A DNA stretch of 64,000 nt from Muribaculaceae bacterium (GTDB taxonomy: Bacteria > Bacteroidota > Bacteroidia > Bacteroidales > Muribaculaceae). The stretch lies in the NCBI GenBank assembly GCA_017548365.1, contig JAFZAC010000044.1, forward strand, positions 19,675 to 83,674, in the 5' to 3' direction. Below are positions 51,483 to 61,425 of this stretch, one piece after another; positions within the stretch are counted from its first letter, which is position 1; every line of letters begins with the position of its first letter. A program made the position numbers and the translations under genes. The notes beneath the pieces were generated by a model. It had not been told where the DNA came from, did no database searches, and saw nothing but the letters and a program-made list of their open reading frames with translations.

Positions 51483-51935
51483 TTATAGGGCCAAGGATAT
51501 GCCATAGGCAAGAAGCACGTATCGCATGAACTTCCCGACAGTCATGCAGGTGGTGGTGATAGGCACATTGGAGCGCATCAGACCAAGGGCTATGAGCAGC
51601 ACGTTGCCAAAGATGGGGATGAAGCCCCAAAATGCGACCCATGCGCCACGGCCCTGCAGCCAGCGCTGCATGCGGTCGAGTTTCTCTTTTTTTACATGGA
51701 AATACTTCTCTATCCAGTCTATTCGTCCCAGACGACCCATGTAATAGGTGAGCAAGGCACCAAGTACGTTGCCCACTGTTGCCCAAATGATTAGCGGCCA
51801 CTTCTCAAGGCCTGCAGCAAGGAGTCCCAACATGACCACTTCACTACTAAAGGGCACGACACTGCCGGCCAAAATAGCCGACAGGAACATGCCCCAATAT
51901 CCGTAATCGATTAATGCTTGCTGAAGCGCGTCCAA
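51483..51935 (-). CDS. YqaA/VTT-type membrane protein (TTG start)
   Basis: A 150-residue membrane protein. An in-frame stop codon lies just upstream, so translation starts with TTG at 51935 or the ATG at 51890; the former keeps MDALQQALIDYGYWGMFLSAILAGSVVPFSS, typical of YqaA/DedA-like proteins. A GNVLGALLTYYMGRLG segment and a reentrant IFGNVLLIALGLM are also typical. The family functions in membrane lipid (possibly undecaprenyl phosphate) handling, but this member is uncertain. Confidence 0.75.
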   Translation of the reverse strand: MDALQQALIDYGYWGMFLSAILAGSVVPFSSEVVMLGLLAAGLEKWPLIIWATVGNVLGALLTYYMGRLGRIDWIEKYFHVKKEKLDRMQRWLQGRGAWVAFWGFIPIFGNVLLIALGLMRSNVPITTTCMTVGKFMRYVLLAYGISLAL

Positions 51936-51967
51936 TGTTTTGGATTAGGGAAGAAACAACTTCGTTT

Positions 51968-52900
51968 TTACTGGGCAGCAAGAAACTTCTCCACGTCGAG
52001 TGCCGCACGGCATCCGGTGCCTGCTGCAGCGACTGCCTGACAGTAACGTGGATCGGCAACATCGCCAGCGGCAAATACACCCTCAACACTTGTCGCTGTT
52101 GTAACTTTGTCGGTCACAATGTAGCCCTGCTCGTCGAGTTCGAGCTGACCGTTGAGGAACGCGGTATTAGGCTGGTGTCCGATTGCAAGGAAGAACCCGT
52201 CTATGGCGACATCAAAGTTCTCCTCCTTATCGGTGCCCTTATATTTAACAAGGTGTGCGCCCTCTACTCCATTCTCGCCAAAGAGACCAATGGTGTTGGT
52301 ATTGAAGAGGATTTCAATGTTCTCCTTCTCCATCACACGCTTTTGCATGGCGGCACTGGCACGAAGGTAGTCCTTGCGCACAATCATATAAACCTTGCTG
52401 GCAAGATTGCTCAGGTAGTGAGCCTCCTCGCAGGCAGTGTCGCCACCACCAACCACGGCCACCACCTTCTTGCGATAGAAGAATCCGTCGCAAGTAGCGC
52501 AAGCCGACACACCCTGACCGGCATACTTCTTCTCGTCGTCGAGACCGAGATATTTTGCAGATGCTCCAGTGGCGACTATCACTGTGTCGGCCTCGATGGT
52601 CTCACCACCGTCGAGAGTTGCAACGAATGGGCGCTTGCTCAAGTCCACGCTCTGCACGAAACCCGAGCGCACATCGGCACCCACATTAACGGCCTGCTCA
52701 CGCATCTTCACCATCAGGTCGTAGCCCTCTACTCCTGTGGGGAATCCAGGGAAATTCTCGATGGTGGTTGTGGTTGTCAACTGTCCTCCAGGCTGCAAGC
52801 CCTCAAAAAGGACATTTTTCACGTTGGCACGAGCTGTGTAAATGGCAGCGGTATATCCCGCTGGTCCCGAGCCGATAATCAAGCATTGAACTTTTTCCAT
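51968..52900 (-). CDS. trxB: Thioredoxin reductase
   Basis: A 310-residue flavoprotein: FAD GSGPAGYTAAIYTA (about residues 9-22), the redox motif ACATCDGFFY with the catalytic cysteines (about 134-138), NADPH VGGGDTACEEA and the C-terminal GVFAAGDVAD. It reduces thioredoxin with NADPH. Gene order trxB, lolA-like, ftsK is typical of Bacteroidales. Confidence 0.95.
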   Translation of the reverse strand: MEKVQCLIIGSGPAGYTAAIYTARANVKNVLFEGLQPGGQLTTTTTIENFPGFPTGVEGYDLMVKMREQAVNVGADVRSGFVQSVDLSKRPFVATLDGGETIEADTVIVATGASAKYLGLDDEKKYAGQGVSACATCDGFFYRKKVVAVVGGGDTACEEAHYLSNLASKVYMIVRKDYLRASAAMQKRVMEKENIEILFNTNTIGLFGENGVEGAHLVKYKGTDKEENFDVAIDGFFLAIGHQPNTAFLNGQLELDEQGYIVTDKVTTATSVEGVFAAGDVADPRYCQAVAAAGTGCRAALDVEKFLAAQ

Positions 52901-52979
52901 AAATTATTTAAAAGAGTAAAAGGAATCAAAGGAATTAACTGTATGAAAGGGGCGACATATACAACAAGTTCTTTGGAGG

Positions 52980-53588
52980 TCACCTTAAATCTACTATCTC
53001 AGTACCTGCCGGAACCTGTTTCTTATCGAACTTGAACGTTGATGCTGGTGCATTGGCGTTCTTATTGTAATTGCTGATTGTGATTGTTGTCTTTGCCCCG
53101 TTGGTCTGAACTATCACAGCCTTACTGATGAGCCAAGTTGAAGTAGAAACTGTTACAAGCATGTGCTTGACGTTGCTCTTTTTTTTGGGAGTGAAGCGAA
53201 TTATGTAAGTGCCATTACCTGTTCCACCCTTTGATGCGATGAAACTGCTCTTAAAGTTCTGTGCAGCACTGTAAGGATTTGACATTTGTAAGTCAGCAGG
53301 AGTTGGATTAGAGATATTCACCTCTCCTGTAGCTGTTGAATAAGACCACATTGTCTTTCCGTCATACCAGCACTTGACATCGTTAGCCAAAACTCTGAAT
53401 TTCTTTCCACTCATCACTAGAGTGCCTTTAGAAGTGCCCTGTGGCGAAGAAATTGCATAACTTGCACTCACTGAATTACTTCCCTTGAGTGCGGCAAGCA
53501 CTTTGTCGACCACACTCGCTGGCGACTGTGCGCTGGCACTAAAGACCATCATCACAGCAGCCAAAAATATAAATAAATTCTTTCTCAT
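52980..53588 (-). CDS. LolA-like outer-membrane lipoprotein carrier
   Basis: A 202-residue secreted protein with signal peptide (MRKNLFIFLAAVMMVFSASA) and a half-barrel pattern: SYAISSPQGTSKGTLVMSGKKFRVLANDVKCWYDGKTMWSYS, then ISNPTPADLQ and a C-terminal FDKKQVPAGTEIVDLR. LolA shuttles lipoproteins across the periplasm to LolB. It is homologous to the LolA-like family, and lies between trxB and ftsK. Confidence 0.75.
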   Translation of the reverse strand: MRKNLFIFLAAVMMVFSASAQSPASVVDKVLAALKGSNSVSASYAISSPQGTSKGTLVMSGKKFRVLANDVKCWYDGKTMWSYSTATGEVNISNPTPADLQMSNPYSAAQNFKSSFIASKGGTGNGTYIIRFTPKKKSNVKHMLVTVSTSTWLISKAVIVQTNGAKTTITISNYNKNANAPASTFKFDKKQVPAGTEIVDLR

Positions 53589-53644
53589 AATCTTAGTTGT
53601 TTTAATGTGTTTATTAGTTTTAGACCCTTAACGCAATGCGAAGT

Positions 53645-56164
53645 TTAAAACAGTTGGTCTAAATCCATAGGGTCCATGAGCACCTTGCGAGGCTTGCCTC
53701 CGCTTGCGGGACCAACGATGCCTGCAGCCTCGAGTTGGTCCATGATGCGCCCTGCACGATTGTAACCTATGTTGTAGCGTCGCTGCAGAGACGATGTAGA
53801 TGCTGTGTCACTTGTCACCACCAAACGGGCGATTTCCTCAAACAAGGGGTCTCGGTCGCTTAATGAGCCGCCACCACTATAGTCACCGCCATCGCCACCC
53901 GATGTATCGCCCTCATAATCGGGCAAAATGTAGGGTTGCTCGTGACTCACTTCGGTATCGGCATCTTCCTGTTCCTTAATAAAGTAGCATATGTTCACAA
54001 TCTCGGGAGTGTCAATCAATGGACATTGAAGTCGGGTAATCTCTCCATTGGCCGAGAAGAGCATATCTCCACGACCTATTAGCTGCTGGGCTCCAGGTCG
54101 ATCGAGGATGATGCGACTGTCAACCATCTGCATCACACGGAATGCGATACGTCCAGGGAAGTTTGCTTTAATGAGTCCTGTAATAACGTTAGACGACGGA
54201 CGCTGTGTAGCAATAATCATGTGAATGCCTACGGCACGCGCCTTTTGAGCTATGCGCACAATTGGGGTCTCTACTTCCTTACCTGCTGTCATGATAAGAT
54301 CGCTGAACTCGTCAACAATGACCACGATATAAGGCATATACTTGTAGAATTTGCCGCTCTCGTCCATCTTGTGCCGCAGTTCTTTCTTCCAGCGGCGGTT
54401 GTAGTCTTCGAGTTTGCGTTCACCCACTTCCTCAAGCACAAGATAACGGTTCTCCATTTCCTGAACTAGTGAGTTGAGTGTCTGTACCACCTTAGCAGTG
54501 TCGGTGATAATTGATTTTTCCTCGCCTTCAATCTTAGCAAAGAAATACTTCTCGAGCGAGGCATAAAGGCTGAATTCCACCTTTTTGGGATCGATGAGGA
54601 CAAACTTGAGCTCACTCGGGCCCTTCTTGTAAAGAAGCGATGCGATAATGGTGTTAAGACCCACCGATTTACCTTGTCCTGTAGCACCTGCAACAAGAAG
54701 GTGTGGCATCTTGGTGAGGTCGGCAACAAACACATCATTGGTCACTGTGCATCCAAGCACCATGGGCAGTGCCGCCTTGCTATCCTGGAATGCACGTGAA
54801 GCTATTGCCTCGCGAATGGAGACAATCTGCGGATCATGGTTAGGCACCTCGATGCCTATTGTTCCTCGTCCAGGCATTGGAGCTATAATGCGTATGCCAA
54901 GCGCGGCAAGGCTCAGAGCTATATCATCCTCGAGGTTACGAATCTTGCTGATTCTCACTCCGTCTTCGGGCACAATCTCAAACAGTGTGACAGTTGGTCC
55001 CACATGAGCTGTGATTGTCTTGATGCCAATGCCGTATTGTCCCAAAGTCTCAACAATACGACGCTTGTTATCCTCCTGCTCACTTATGTCGACATTGTCA
55101 ACTTTGGTCTTAATATCGGCAAGCAAGTCAATAGGAGGGAAGCGATAATGCATGAATTCTCCAGTTGGGTCATGCGGATTGGTAATACCCTTGGCGAGCT
55201 CAACGTTCTTTGCCTTGAGAATCTCCATATCAGGGTCATTATCACCTTTAGTAGAACGTTTAGATATTCTTTTTTTGTTAGTTTTTTTTTCAGAATTCTC
55301 GTTGTCGTTATTGTCAACCAACTTGCTGACAAGAGACCTCTTGCTCTTTCTATTATTATTGGTCGACGATTGGTCATCACCCTTGAATCCTGAATCGTCA
55401 TGATGGTTGCGGTCGGTCCTTGCAGCCTCATCTTCTTCCTTCATATGCTTGCGCTGAGCATTAAAGCTCTTCATTTTCTTGTATACAACCATGATGGTAT
55501 TATAGCAGACAAGAATCCACAAAATGAGCAAAATCAAATTAACTGCAATCATACCATATATGCCCAACAGACCCATAAGCCATTGGTTGGCATAATGCCC
55601 TAGATTTCCGCCAAATCTGAAGAAAGCGAAATGAGAATTGTAGGTTAAAGCACCAAGCAACATCGAGAAGGTGAGGATGCTATAGACCGAAATGACAGAA
55701 TAGGTGTAGAACTGCACTCTCTTCCTGCGTATTAGCCTCATGCCAAGCGTAAAGCACCAAATCACAATAATGAAAGCTGCCAGTCCCACTCCATCGGCGA
55801 TGAAGAATTGTGCAGTGGCCGCTCCTATCGAACCACCAAGGTTGTCCACTGCCCTGCTGATGTTGGCCGGGTCGGCATTCTCAATAATAGTGCTGTTGTT
55901 AACTTTTCCCTGGTCGTTACCGCCCGAGAAAAGGACAAAAGACAGGAATGTCACAAGGAAGTATACTCCCAACATCAAGAGAATCACTCCCATGGCAACA
56001 TGTGTGCGTCCATGCCTGAAGAAGTTCAAGAATCTCTTCCAAACCGAGAGTTTTTCTTGCTCCTCTTCTTGCTTAGCGCGTGCCTGCCGTTTTTTTCTTT
56101 CCCTCTCTTTAATAGCCGAGGTATCGACTCCGTACTCGTCGTAAATAAAATCGTCTTTACTCAT
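53645..56164 (-). CDS. ftsK: DNA translocase FtsK/SpoIIIE
   Basis: An 839-residue protein with an N-terminal membrane part of about four helices (residues about 55-240), a linker, the motor domain with Walker A GATGQGKSVGLN (about 500-511) and Walker B VVIVDEFSDLI, and a C-terminal gamma winged-helix (EEIARLVVTSDTAST... LEAAGIVGPASGGKPRKV) that reads KOPS-like DNA polarity. It pumps chromosome DNA to the septum and activates XerCD. Confidence 0.95.
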   Translation of the reverse strand: MSKDDFIYDEYGVDTSAIKERERKKRQARAKQEEEQEKLSVWKRFLNFFRHGRTHVAMGVILLMLGVYFLVTFLSFVLFSGGNDQGKVNNSTIIENADPANISRAVDNLGGSIGAATAQFFIADGVGLAAFIIVIWCFTLGMRLIRRKRVQFYTYSVISVYSILTFSMLLGALTYNSHFAFFRFGGNLGHYANQWLMGLLGIYGMIAVNLILLILWILVCYNTIMVVYKKMKSFNAQRKHMKEEDEAARTDRNHHDDSGFKGDDQSSTNNNRKSKRSLVSKLVDNNDNENSEKKTNKKRISKRSTKGDNDPDMEILKAKNVELAKGITNPHDPTGEFMHYRFPPIDLLADIKTKVDNVDISEQEDNKRRIVETLGQYGIGIKTITAHVGPTVTLFEIVPEDGVRISKIRNLEDDIALSLAALGIRIIAPMPGRGTIGIEVPNHDPQIVSIREAIASRAFQDSKAALPMVLGCTVTNDVFVADLTKMPHLLVAGATGQGKSVGLNTIIASLLYKKGPSELKFVLIDPKKVEFSLYASLEKYFFAKIEGEEKSIITDTAKVVQTLNSLVQEMENRYLVLEEVGERKLEDYNRRWKKELRHKMDESGKFYKYMPYIVVIVDEFSDLIMTAGKEVETPIVRIAQKARAVGIHMIIATQRPSSNVITGLIKANFPGRIAFRVMQMVDSRIILDRPGAQQLIGRGDMLFSANGEITRLQCPLIDTPEIVNICYFIKEQEDADTEVSHEQPYILPDYEGDTSGGDGGDYSGGGSLSDRDPLFEEIARLVVTSDTASTSSLQRRYNIGYNRAGRIMDQLEAAGIVGPASGGKPRKVLMDPMDLDQLF

Positions 56165-56237
56165 TTCGTGTTTTTTTCAATTTCAATATACTCGTTGTTT
56201 TAAAAATCTTTCTGTTTTATCATAGTCTCGTCTTTTC

Positions 56238-57740
56238 TCAGTCTTTCTTCCAGAAACCCGGAGAGAACAGTGCCAGGACAGTGAACACTTCAAGACGCCC
56301 AATGAGCATTTCTAGCGCCAAAATCCACTTGCACGCATCGGGTATCATGGCAAACTTGTCGTCACCACCTGTCATCTCTCCATATCCAAAGCCAATGTTG
56401 CTAATTGCCGACAGAGAATTGAACAGCGCATCGAATGCAGGAAGGCCAAACAAAGTAAGCATGACTGCCACCGAAATCATTACCACCACATAGATAGAGA
56501 GGAAAGCTAGAATTTTCTCGACTACCATGTGGGGTATCGATTTGCCATCAAGCCTAACGGCTGTGACTGCACTGCTGTGAACCACCTTATACAACTCGTT
56601 CTTCACATTCTTGAGCAGAACCACAAGGCGGTCAATCTTAGCACCACCAGCAGTAGAGCCTGCCATACCTCCAAAGAACATGAGCAACATCAGGAAAAAG
56701 AAAATGAACTGTCCTTCACGTTCATAATTGTAGGTTGCATAACCAGTGGATGTTATTGCCGATATAGTATCAAAAGCTGCTAGAATAGCACCAAAATGCC
56801 ATGTATCGACAAAGCTCATATAGGCAATACGTGCAAATACAACAATTGACCCCACTATGACAATACCCAAATACCACTTTAAGGTATCGCTGCGCTTTAT
56901 CTCATTGAATTTGCCCTGTACAGCCACTTTATAAATAATTGTAAAGTTGATACCGCACACAAGCATGAAAATCATGATGACAATATCGCTGTAATAGTCA
57001 TGCCAGTAGTGAAGGCCATTATTCTTAGTAGAGAAACCTCCTGTCGACACTGTACTCATGGTGTGGCATATGGCGTCATACCACCCCATGGGACCAAAGC
57101 CTAACAGCAATGCAAGAACGACTGTAAACACGAGATAGATAGCCCACAGGCTCTTGGCTGTTTGGCTTACACGTGGGCGCATTCTCTCGTGGGTTATGCC
57201 AGTCACCTCGCTGTTAAACAACGAGACCCCCCCCTTGTAGTTGAGCATGGGGAGCACAGCCAAGGTGAAGAGAATGATTCCCATGCCGCCTATCCACTGC
57301 ATCATCGAGCGCCAGAATAATATTCCACGCGGCAACGCCTCAATATCTTTAATGACCGAGGCTCCAGTAGTAGTAAAACCTGACATAGTCTCAAAAAAGC
57401 CGTCGGTAATTCCTGTCACTGTACCCGACATCAAGAATGGAATCATGCCAAAAATCGAGAAAAACACCCATGTAGTAGCTGTTAGCAAAAGACCCTCGCG
57501 CTTGCGCATCGCCTTGCTAGAAGGCTTGATGCGGTAATTCATGAACAATCCCACAACTAAAGTAATGACAACCGACACAGCAAAACAAATAGCCTCCCAC
57601 TTCTCACCATAGATCAAAGAAACCAAAAGAGGAGCTATCATGAACAAAGACTCAATCATGAGGAGCCACCCCACAACTCTCAACACAATGGGAAAGTTTA
57701 TGGTCTTTGAAAACGTCCTATGTCGCATCATCATGTGCAT
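56238..57740 (-). CDS. trkH: TrkH family potassium uptake protein
   Basis: A 500-residue protein with repeated M1-P-M2 modules: SGFTTTGASVI, STVSTGGFSTKN, ITSTGYATYN and SNIGFGYG mark the four selectivity-type turns. It conducts K+ together with the NAD-binding TrkA encoded upstream on the same strand. A run of eight G in the coding strand occurs at 57227-57234 (Gly-Gly codons). It starts with MHMMMRH; other start choices are possible. Confidence 0.9.
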   Translation of the reverse strand: MHMMMRHRTFSKTINFPIVLRVVGWLLMIESLFMIAPLLVSLIYGEKWEAICFAVSVVITLVVGLFMNYRIKPSSKAMRKREGLLLTATTWVFFSIFGMIPFLMSGTVTGITDGFFETMSGFTTTGASVIKDIEALPRGILFWRSMMQWIGGMGIILFTLAVLPMLNYKGGVSLFNSEVTGITHERMRPRVSQTAKSLWAIYLVFTVVLALLLGFGPMGWYDAICHTMSTVSTGGFSTKNNGLHYWHDYYSDIVIMIFMLVCGINFTIIYKVAVQGKFNEIKRSDTLKWYLGIVIVGSIVVFARIAYMSFVDTWHFGAILAAFDTISAITSTGYATYNYEREGQFIFFFLMLLMFFGGMAGSTAGGAKIDRLVVLLKNVKNELYKVVHSSAVTAVRLDGKSIPHMVVEKILAFLSIYVVVMISVAVMLTLFGLPAFDALFNSLSAISNIGFGYGEMTGGDDKFAMIPDACKWILALEMLIGRLEVFTVLALFSPGFWKKD

Positions 57741-57747
57741 GGGATGA

Positions 57748-57775
57748 TAGTTGTTAGTTCTTAGTTTTTAGTTGT
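57748..57775 (+). repeat. TAGTTNT heptamer repeat, copy B
   Basis: TAGTTGT, TAGTTCT, TAGTTTT, TAGTTGT between trkH and trkA, with its end shared with the trkA stop codon. Confidence 0.65.
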
Positions 57776-59106
57776 TAACCAAACATTTTTTCTATTTTGT
57801 GAATAGCACCTGCAAGGCAGAAGACAACCACACGGTCACCAGCCTGCAACTGGGTGTCACCTGTTACCAGCAAGCCCTCGCCATTGCGCACCAATCCGGC
57901 AATAGTCATATCGCGGCTTAGGCGCAAATCCTTTACCATGGCCTTAGTCACCTTGGCTCCAGCTCCGACCTCGAGTTCGGCAACTTCGGCATCGGCAAGA
58001 GCAAGGCTCTTGGAGGTCTCGGTGTCGGCGTCAATCATCATTTGGAAGATTGTGCTCGACGCAATGAGTTTCTTATTGATGATAGTGCCAATGTTTAAAC
58101 TCTCGGCCTCATTGACGAACTGCAAGTTTTCGACCTGAGCAATCGTCTTACGCATTCCCAACTCCTTGGCCATGACACAGCTCAAGATATTGCTCTCGCT
58201 GCTATCGCCAAGCGCAACAAAAACATCATAGTCTTCCACACCTTCGTCTTCGAGCACATCGGTATTTCCAGCCTCATAGTGAACAATGTTGCAGTCGGGC
58301 AATTCATCGGCAAGCTCCTGGCAACGCGCCAAGTCACTATGCATGATTTTCACTTTATAGTCCTGACAAATGAGTTCTGCCAGCTGCTTGACAATCTCGT
58401 TACCTCCCATGATGAGCACGCTTTCCACTCTGTGATTTATCTTTCCGCAAATGGCTATTACATCGTCGATGTTGCGCGGAGTGGTTGCTACATAGATGAT
58501 ATCGTTGTGGAGCACTTCGTCATTACCACCAGGAATGATAATCTCGCGGTTGCGCTTGATGGCATTAACATGCATGAAACTCGAAATGCCGCTCAAGTCC
58601 TTAAGTTTATGTCCAACGATGCGTGCATTATCTCTTACTTTGACACCTGCTAACACCAACTCGCCATTGAGCATCTCAAACCAATTCCTTGCCCATGGGT
58701 GTTGCATAGCAGTTTTCACCTCAATAGCAGCAAGATACTCGGGATAAATGAGAGTGTCGATGCCGTAAGAGGAAAAGAACTTCTTGGAGGCTGGCTTCAT
58801 GAACTCAAAATTGTCGATTCGAGCCACAGCTTTCTTGCAACCCAGACTCTTTGCCATAGAAGAAGCAATAACATTTATTGTCTCATGAGGAGTTACAGCA
58901 ATGAAAATGTCGGCAACGCCCACTTGAATGCTCTTTAGCACATCTAGCGACACAGCGCTACCCTGCATAGTCATCAGGTTGTAATTCTCAAGGTTGTAAA
59001 GCTTCTTCTCGTCTTTGTCAACGACGATAATGTCTTGCTCCTCGTTAGAGAGCATCTTTGCCAGGTGTGTTCCCACCTCGCCGGCTCCTGCAATCACAAT
59101 TCTCAT
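57775..59106 (-). CDS. trkA: Trk system K+ uptake regulator TrkA
   Basis: A 443-residue protein made of two RCK/KTN units: NAD-binding GAGEVGTHLAKML (about residues 6-19) followed by a C-terminal RCK_C half, then a second Rossmann region (VLIMGGNEIVKQLAELI) and another RCK_C. It controls TrkH through nucleotide binding. Its start overlaps the dxs stop by four bases (ATGA at 59103-59106). Confidence 0.9.
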   Translation of the reverse strand: MRIVIAGAGEVGTHLAKMLSNEEQDIIVVDKDEKKLYNLENYNLMTMQGSAVSLDVLKSIQVGVADIFIAVTPHETINVIASSMAKSLGCKKAVARIDNFEFMKPASKKFFSSYGIDTLIYPEYLAAIEVKTAMQHPWARNWFEMLNGELVLAGVKVRDNARIVGHKLKDLSGISSFMHVNAIKRNREIIIPGGNDEVLHNDIIYVATTPRNIDDVIAICGKINHRVESVLIMGGNEIVKQLAELICQDYKVKIMHSDLARCQELADELPDCNIVHYEAGNTDVLEDEGVEDYDVFVALGDSSESNILSCVMAKELGMRKTIAQVENLQFVNEAESLNIGTIINKKLIASSTIFQMMIDADTETSKSLALADAEVAELEVGAGAKVTKAMVKDLRLSRDMTIAGLVRNGEGLLVTGDTQLQAGDRVVVFCLAGAIHKIEKMFG

Positions 59107-61028
59107 GATTCACTCTTGTTTAGCAGTTGTTTAACTTGTTGCTCAATATAAGCTGCATCAAGATGGCACATTTCTTGCAGCTGCTTGATAGTGCCTTGAT
59201 CGACAAACATGTCGTCAATTCCCATAGAGACGAATTCCACGTTGCAACCATGCGCCATAAGCCATTCAGCAACGGCACTGCCCAATCCACCTTTTAAGAC
59301 ACCTTCTTCGACAGTGACAATCTTAGAGTAGCGTTGAGCAACCTCCTGCAGAATCTCCTCGTCGATGGGTTTTAGGAATATCATATCGTAGTGGGCAACT
59401 TCAATGCCTTGCTCGTGGAGCGACTCGCACGCCTCTTGCACGTTGGTTCCTATTGTGCCCAGGCTCAGGATTGCCACATCATTGCCGTCGCGCAGCTTGC
59501 GGCCTTTGCCCAATGACAGTTCCAGCATCTCGTTGTGCCAGTCAACTAATTTGCCAGTGCCACGAGGGTAGCGAATCGAGAAAGGCCCCTCGACACGACG
59601 CTGAGCAGTGTACATAAGGTTTCGCAGCGTGTGCTCGTCCATGGGTGCGGTTACAGTCATTCCAGGAATGGCACGCATGAAAGCCAAATCAAAAAGACCA
59701 TGGTGAGTCACTCCGTCTTCTCCCACCAAACCAGCGCGGTCGAGGCAGAATGTCACGGGCAGACGCGCAATTGACACGTCGTTGATAATAGAGTCGTAGG
59801 CACGCTGGATGAAGGCGCTGTAGATTGCAACAAAGGGACGAAGGCCCTCGCGTGCAAGACCGCCGGCAAAGGTCACTGCATGGCCCTCGCTGATGCCCAC
59901 ATCGAAGGTGCGACGCGGGAACTCGGCCTGCATCATCGATACTGAAGTACCGCTAGGCATTGCTGCAGTGATAGCCACAATATTCTGGTCGTCCTTAGCG
60001 AGCTCCACCAGAGTTTTGCCAAATACATCCTGAAATTTCAGTGGCTTTCCAGCGCTACCACCCTTAATGCGCTCTCCCGTGTCCTCGTCAAACTTGCCTG
60101 GAGCGTGCCATGTAGTGGGATCTTTCTCGGCAGGTTCATAACCCTTTCCCTTGACAGTGTGCAAGTGAATGAGCTTGGGACCTGTCATGTCCTTTATGTC
60201 ACGGAAAGTCTTGACAAGTTTCTTGACGTCGTGCCCATCAAATGGTCCAAAGTAGCGAATGTTAAGGCCCTCGAAAATGTTCTGCTGACCAGTGAGCAAC
60301 GACTTCATGGCATTGTTGAAACGTAGCACTACACCTTTGCCGCTATCGCCAATGATATGGTGCTTGCGCATGAACTGATAGGTCTTGTAGCGGAAGTCAT
60401 TGTAACTCTTGGAAGTGGAGAGTTTTGTCATATATTCGCCCAAAGCGCCCACGGGGCGATCGATTGACATGTCGTTGTCGTTGAGTACGATGAGTAGATT
60501 GTTCTTGTGGATAGAGGCGTTGTTTATACCCTCAAATGCCAAGCCTCCACTGATCGAAGCATCGCCGATGACGGCAACGACCCTGCGATCTGGATTTGCC
60601 TGGAGCTCGCTGGCGATAGACATTCCCAAGGCTGCCGAGATAGAGTTACTGGCATGGCCTGCCTGGAAAGTGTCATATTCGCTCTCGCTGGGATTTGGGA
60701 AACCACTCAAGCCTCCCATCTTGCGGTTGGTCGAGAAGCGGTCGCGACGGCCAGTCAAGATTTTGTGGGGATAGGCCTGATGCCCCACGTCCCACACGAG
60801 GCGGTCGTCGGGCGTGTTGAACACATAGTGCAACGCCACGGCTATCTCTACGGCTCCCATGCTCGAGGCAAAATGACCAGGGTTCTCGCTCAATTCATGC
60901 ACGATGAACTTGCGCAGCTCGTCACACACGGCTGGCAACTCATCGACCGACAGTTTCTTTAGGTCGGCAGGAGAATCAATCTTCGCCAGGAGCGGGAAAT
61001 GCTCTTGAATATATTCTTTGGTCGACAT
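59103..61028 (-). CDS. dxs: 1-deoxy-D-xylulose-5-phosphate synthase
   Basis: A 641-residue thiamine-dependent enzyme: TPP region IGDASISGGLAFEGINNASIHKNNLLIVLNDN, the middle FDGHDVKKLVKTF and the transketolase Pyr domain (IYSAFIQRAYDSIINDVSIARLPVTFCLDRAG), and a C-terminal PRGTGKLV. It makes DXP from pyruvate and glyceraldehyde-3-phosphate for isoprenoids. Unusually tight coupling to trkA is shown by the overlap. Confidence 0.95.
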   Translation of the reverse strand: MSTKEYIQEHFPLLAKIDSPADLKKLSVDELPAVCDELRKFIVHELSENPGHFASSMGAVEIAVALHYVFNTPDDRLVWDVGHQAYPHKILTGRRDRFSTNRKMGGLSGFPNPSESEYDTFQAGHASNSISAALGMSIASELQANPDRRVVAVIGDASISGGLAFEGINNASIHKNNLLIVLNDNDMSIDRPVGALGEYMTKLSTSKSYNDFRYKTYQFMRKHHIIGDSGKGVVLRFNNAMKSLLTGQQNIFEGLNIRYFGPFDGHDVKKLVKTFRDIKDMTGPKLIHLHTVKGKGYEPAEKDPTTWHAPGKFDEDTGERIKGGSAGKPLKFQDVFGKTLVELAKDDQNIVAITAAMPSGTSVSMMQAEFPRRTFDVGISEGHAVTFAGGLAREGLRPFVAIYSAFIQRAYDSIINDVSIARLPVTFCLDRAGLVGEDGVTHHGLFDLAFMRAIPGMTVTAPMDEHTLRNLMYTAQRRVEGPFSIRYPRGTGKLVDWHNEMLELSLGKGRKLRDGNDVAILSLGTIGTNVQEACESLHEQGIEVAHYDMIFLKPIDEEILQEVAQRYSKIVTVEEGVLKGGLGSAVAEWLMAHGCNVEFVSMGIDDMFVDQGTIKQLQEMCHLDAAYIEQQVKQLLNKSES

Positions 61029-61031
61029 CTA

Positions 61032-61205
61032 TCACTTATTGTTCTTTATGTATTTCTTGTAGAGAGGAACGAAAACGATAATTCCGCTTGCTACGATGGC
61101 AAATACCGTCATGAAATTGTGCTGAGCCTGTGTCCATACTATGTAGACCAGAAACAGCCACAAGCCCAAAATGCAAGCAAAACGTATCCATCTTCCTGTC
61201 GTCAT
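61032..61205 (-). CDS. Small membrane protein upstream of dxs
   Basis: A 57-residue frame too short for most gene calls. It starts with ATG at 61205 and ends with TGA at 61032-61034, four bases before the dxs ATG. The product MTTGRWIRFACILGLWLFLVYIV... has two hydrophobic helices separated by a short loop and a basic C-terminus (LYKKYIKNNK). No family known to me. The position and composition suggest cotranslation with dxs. Confidence 0.6.
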   Translation of the reverse strand: MTTGRWIRFACILGLWLFLVYIVWTQAQHNFMTVFAIVASGIIVFVPLYKKYIKNNK

Positions 61206-61327
61206 CTGCAATAATACCTGCCTGTTAATTATAAGACATAGTTTATAACTTGCAAAGTTACGAAAACAATTTCAATAACTAACGTTATTGACCTAAGTTT
61301 TTTCAAAAAACTGTTTGTTGGGCACAA

Positions 61328-61365
61328 AAAAGAGGATGCGACACCATGAAAATGTCGCATCCTTC
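61328..61365 (-). terminator. Terminator of the TonB-type barrel gene
   Basis: AGGATGCGACA (61333-61343) pairs exactly with TGTCGCATCCT (61353-61363), with the minus-strand T run TCTTTTTTG downstream. Confidence 0.85.
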
Positions 61366-61425
61366 AAAATAAATAGTACTTATGAAGCGGGTAAAATGAA
61401 TGTTTCTTGCCTAGTGTGCTTTTAA

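Noticed and set aside
51914..53035. 373-aa plus-strand ORF across trxB
   Set aside because: It is antisense to trxB and the lolA-like gene, both with clear motifs on the minus strand.
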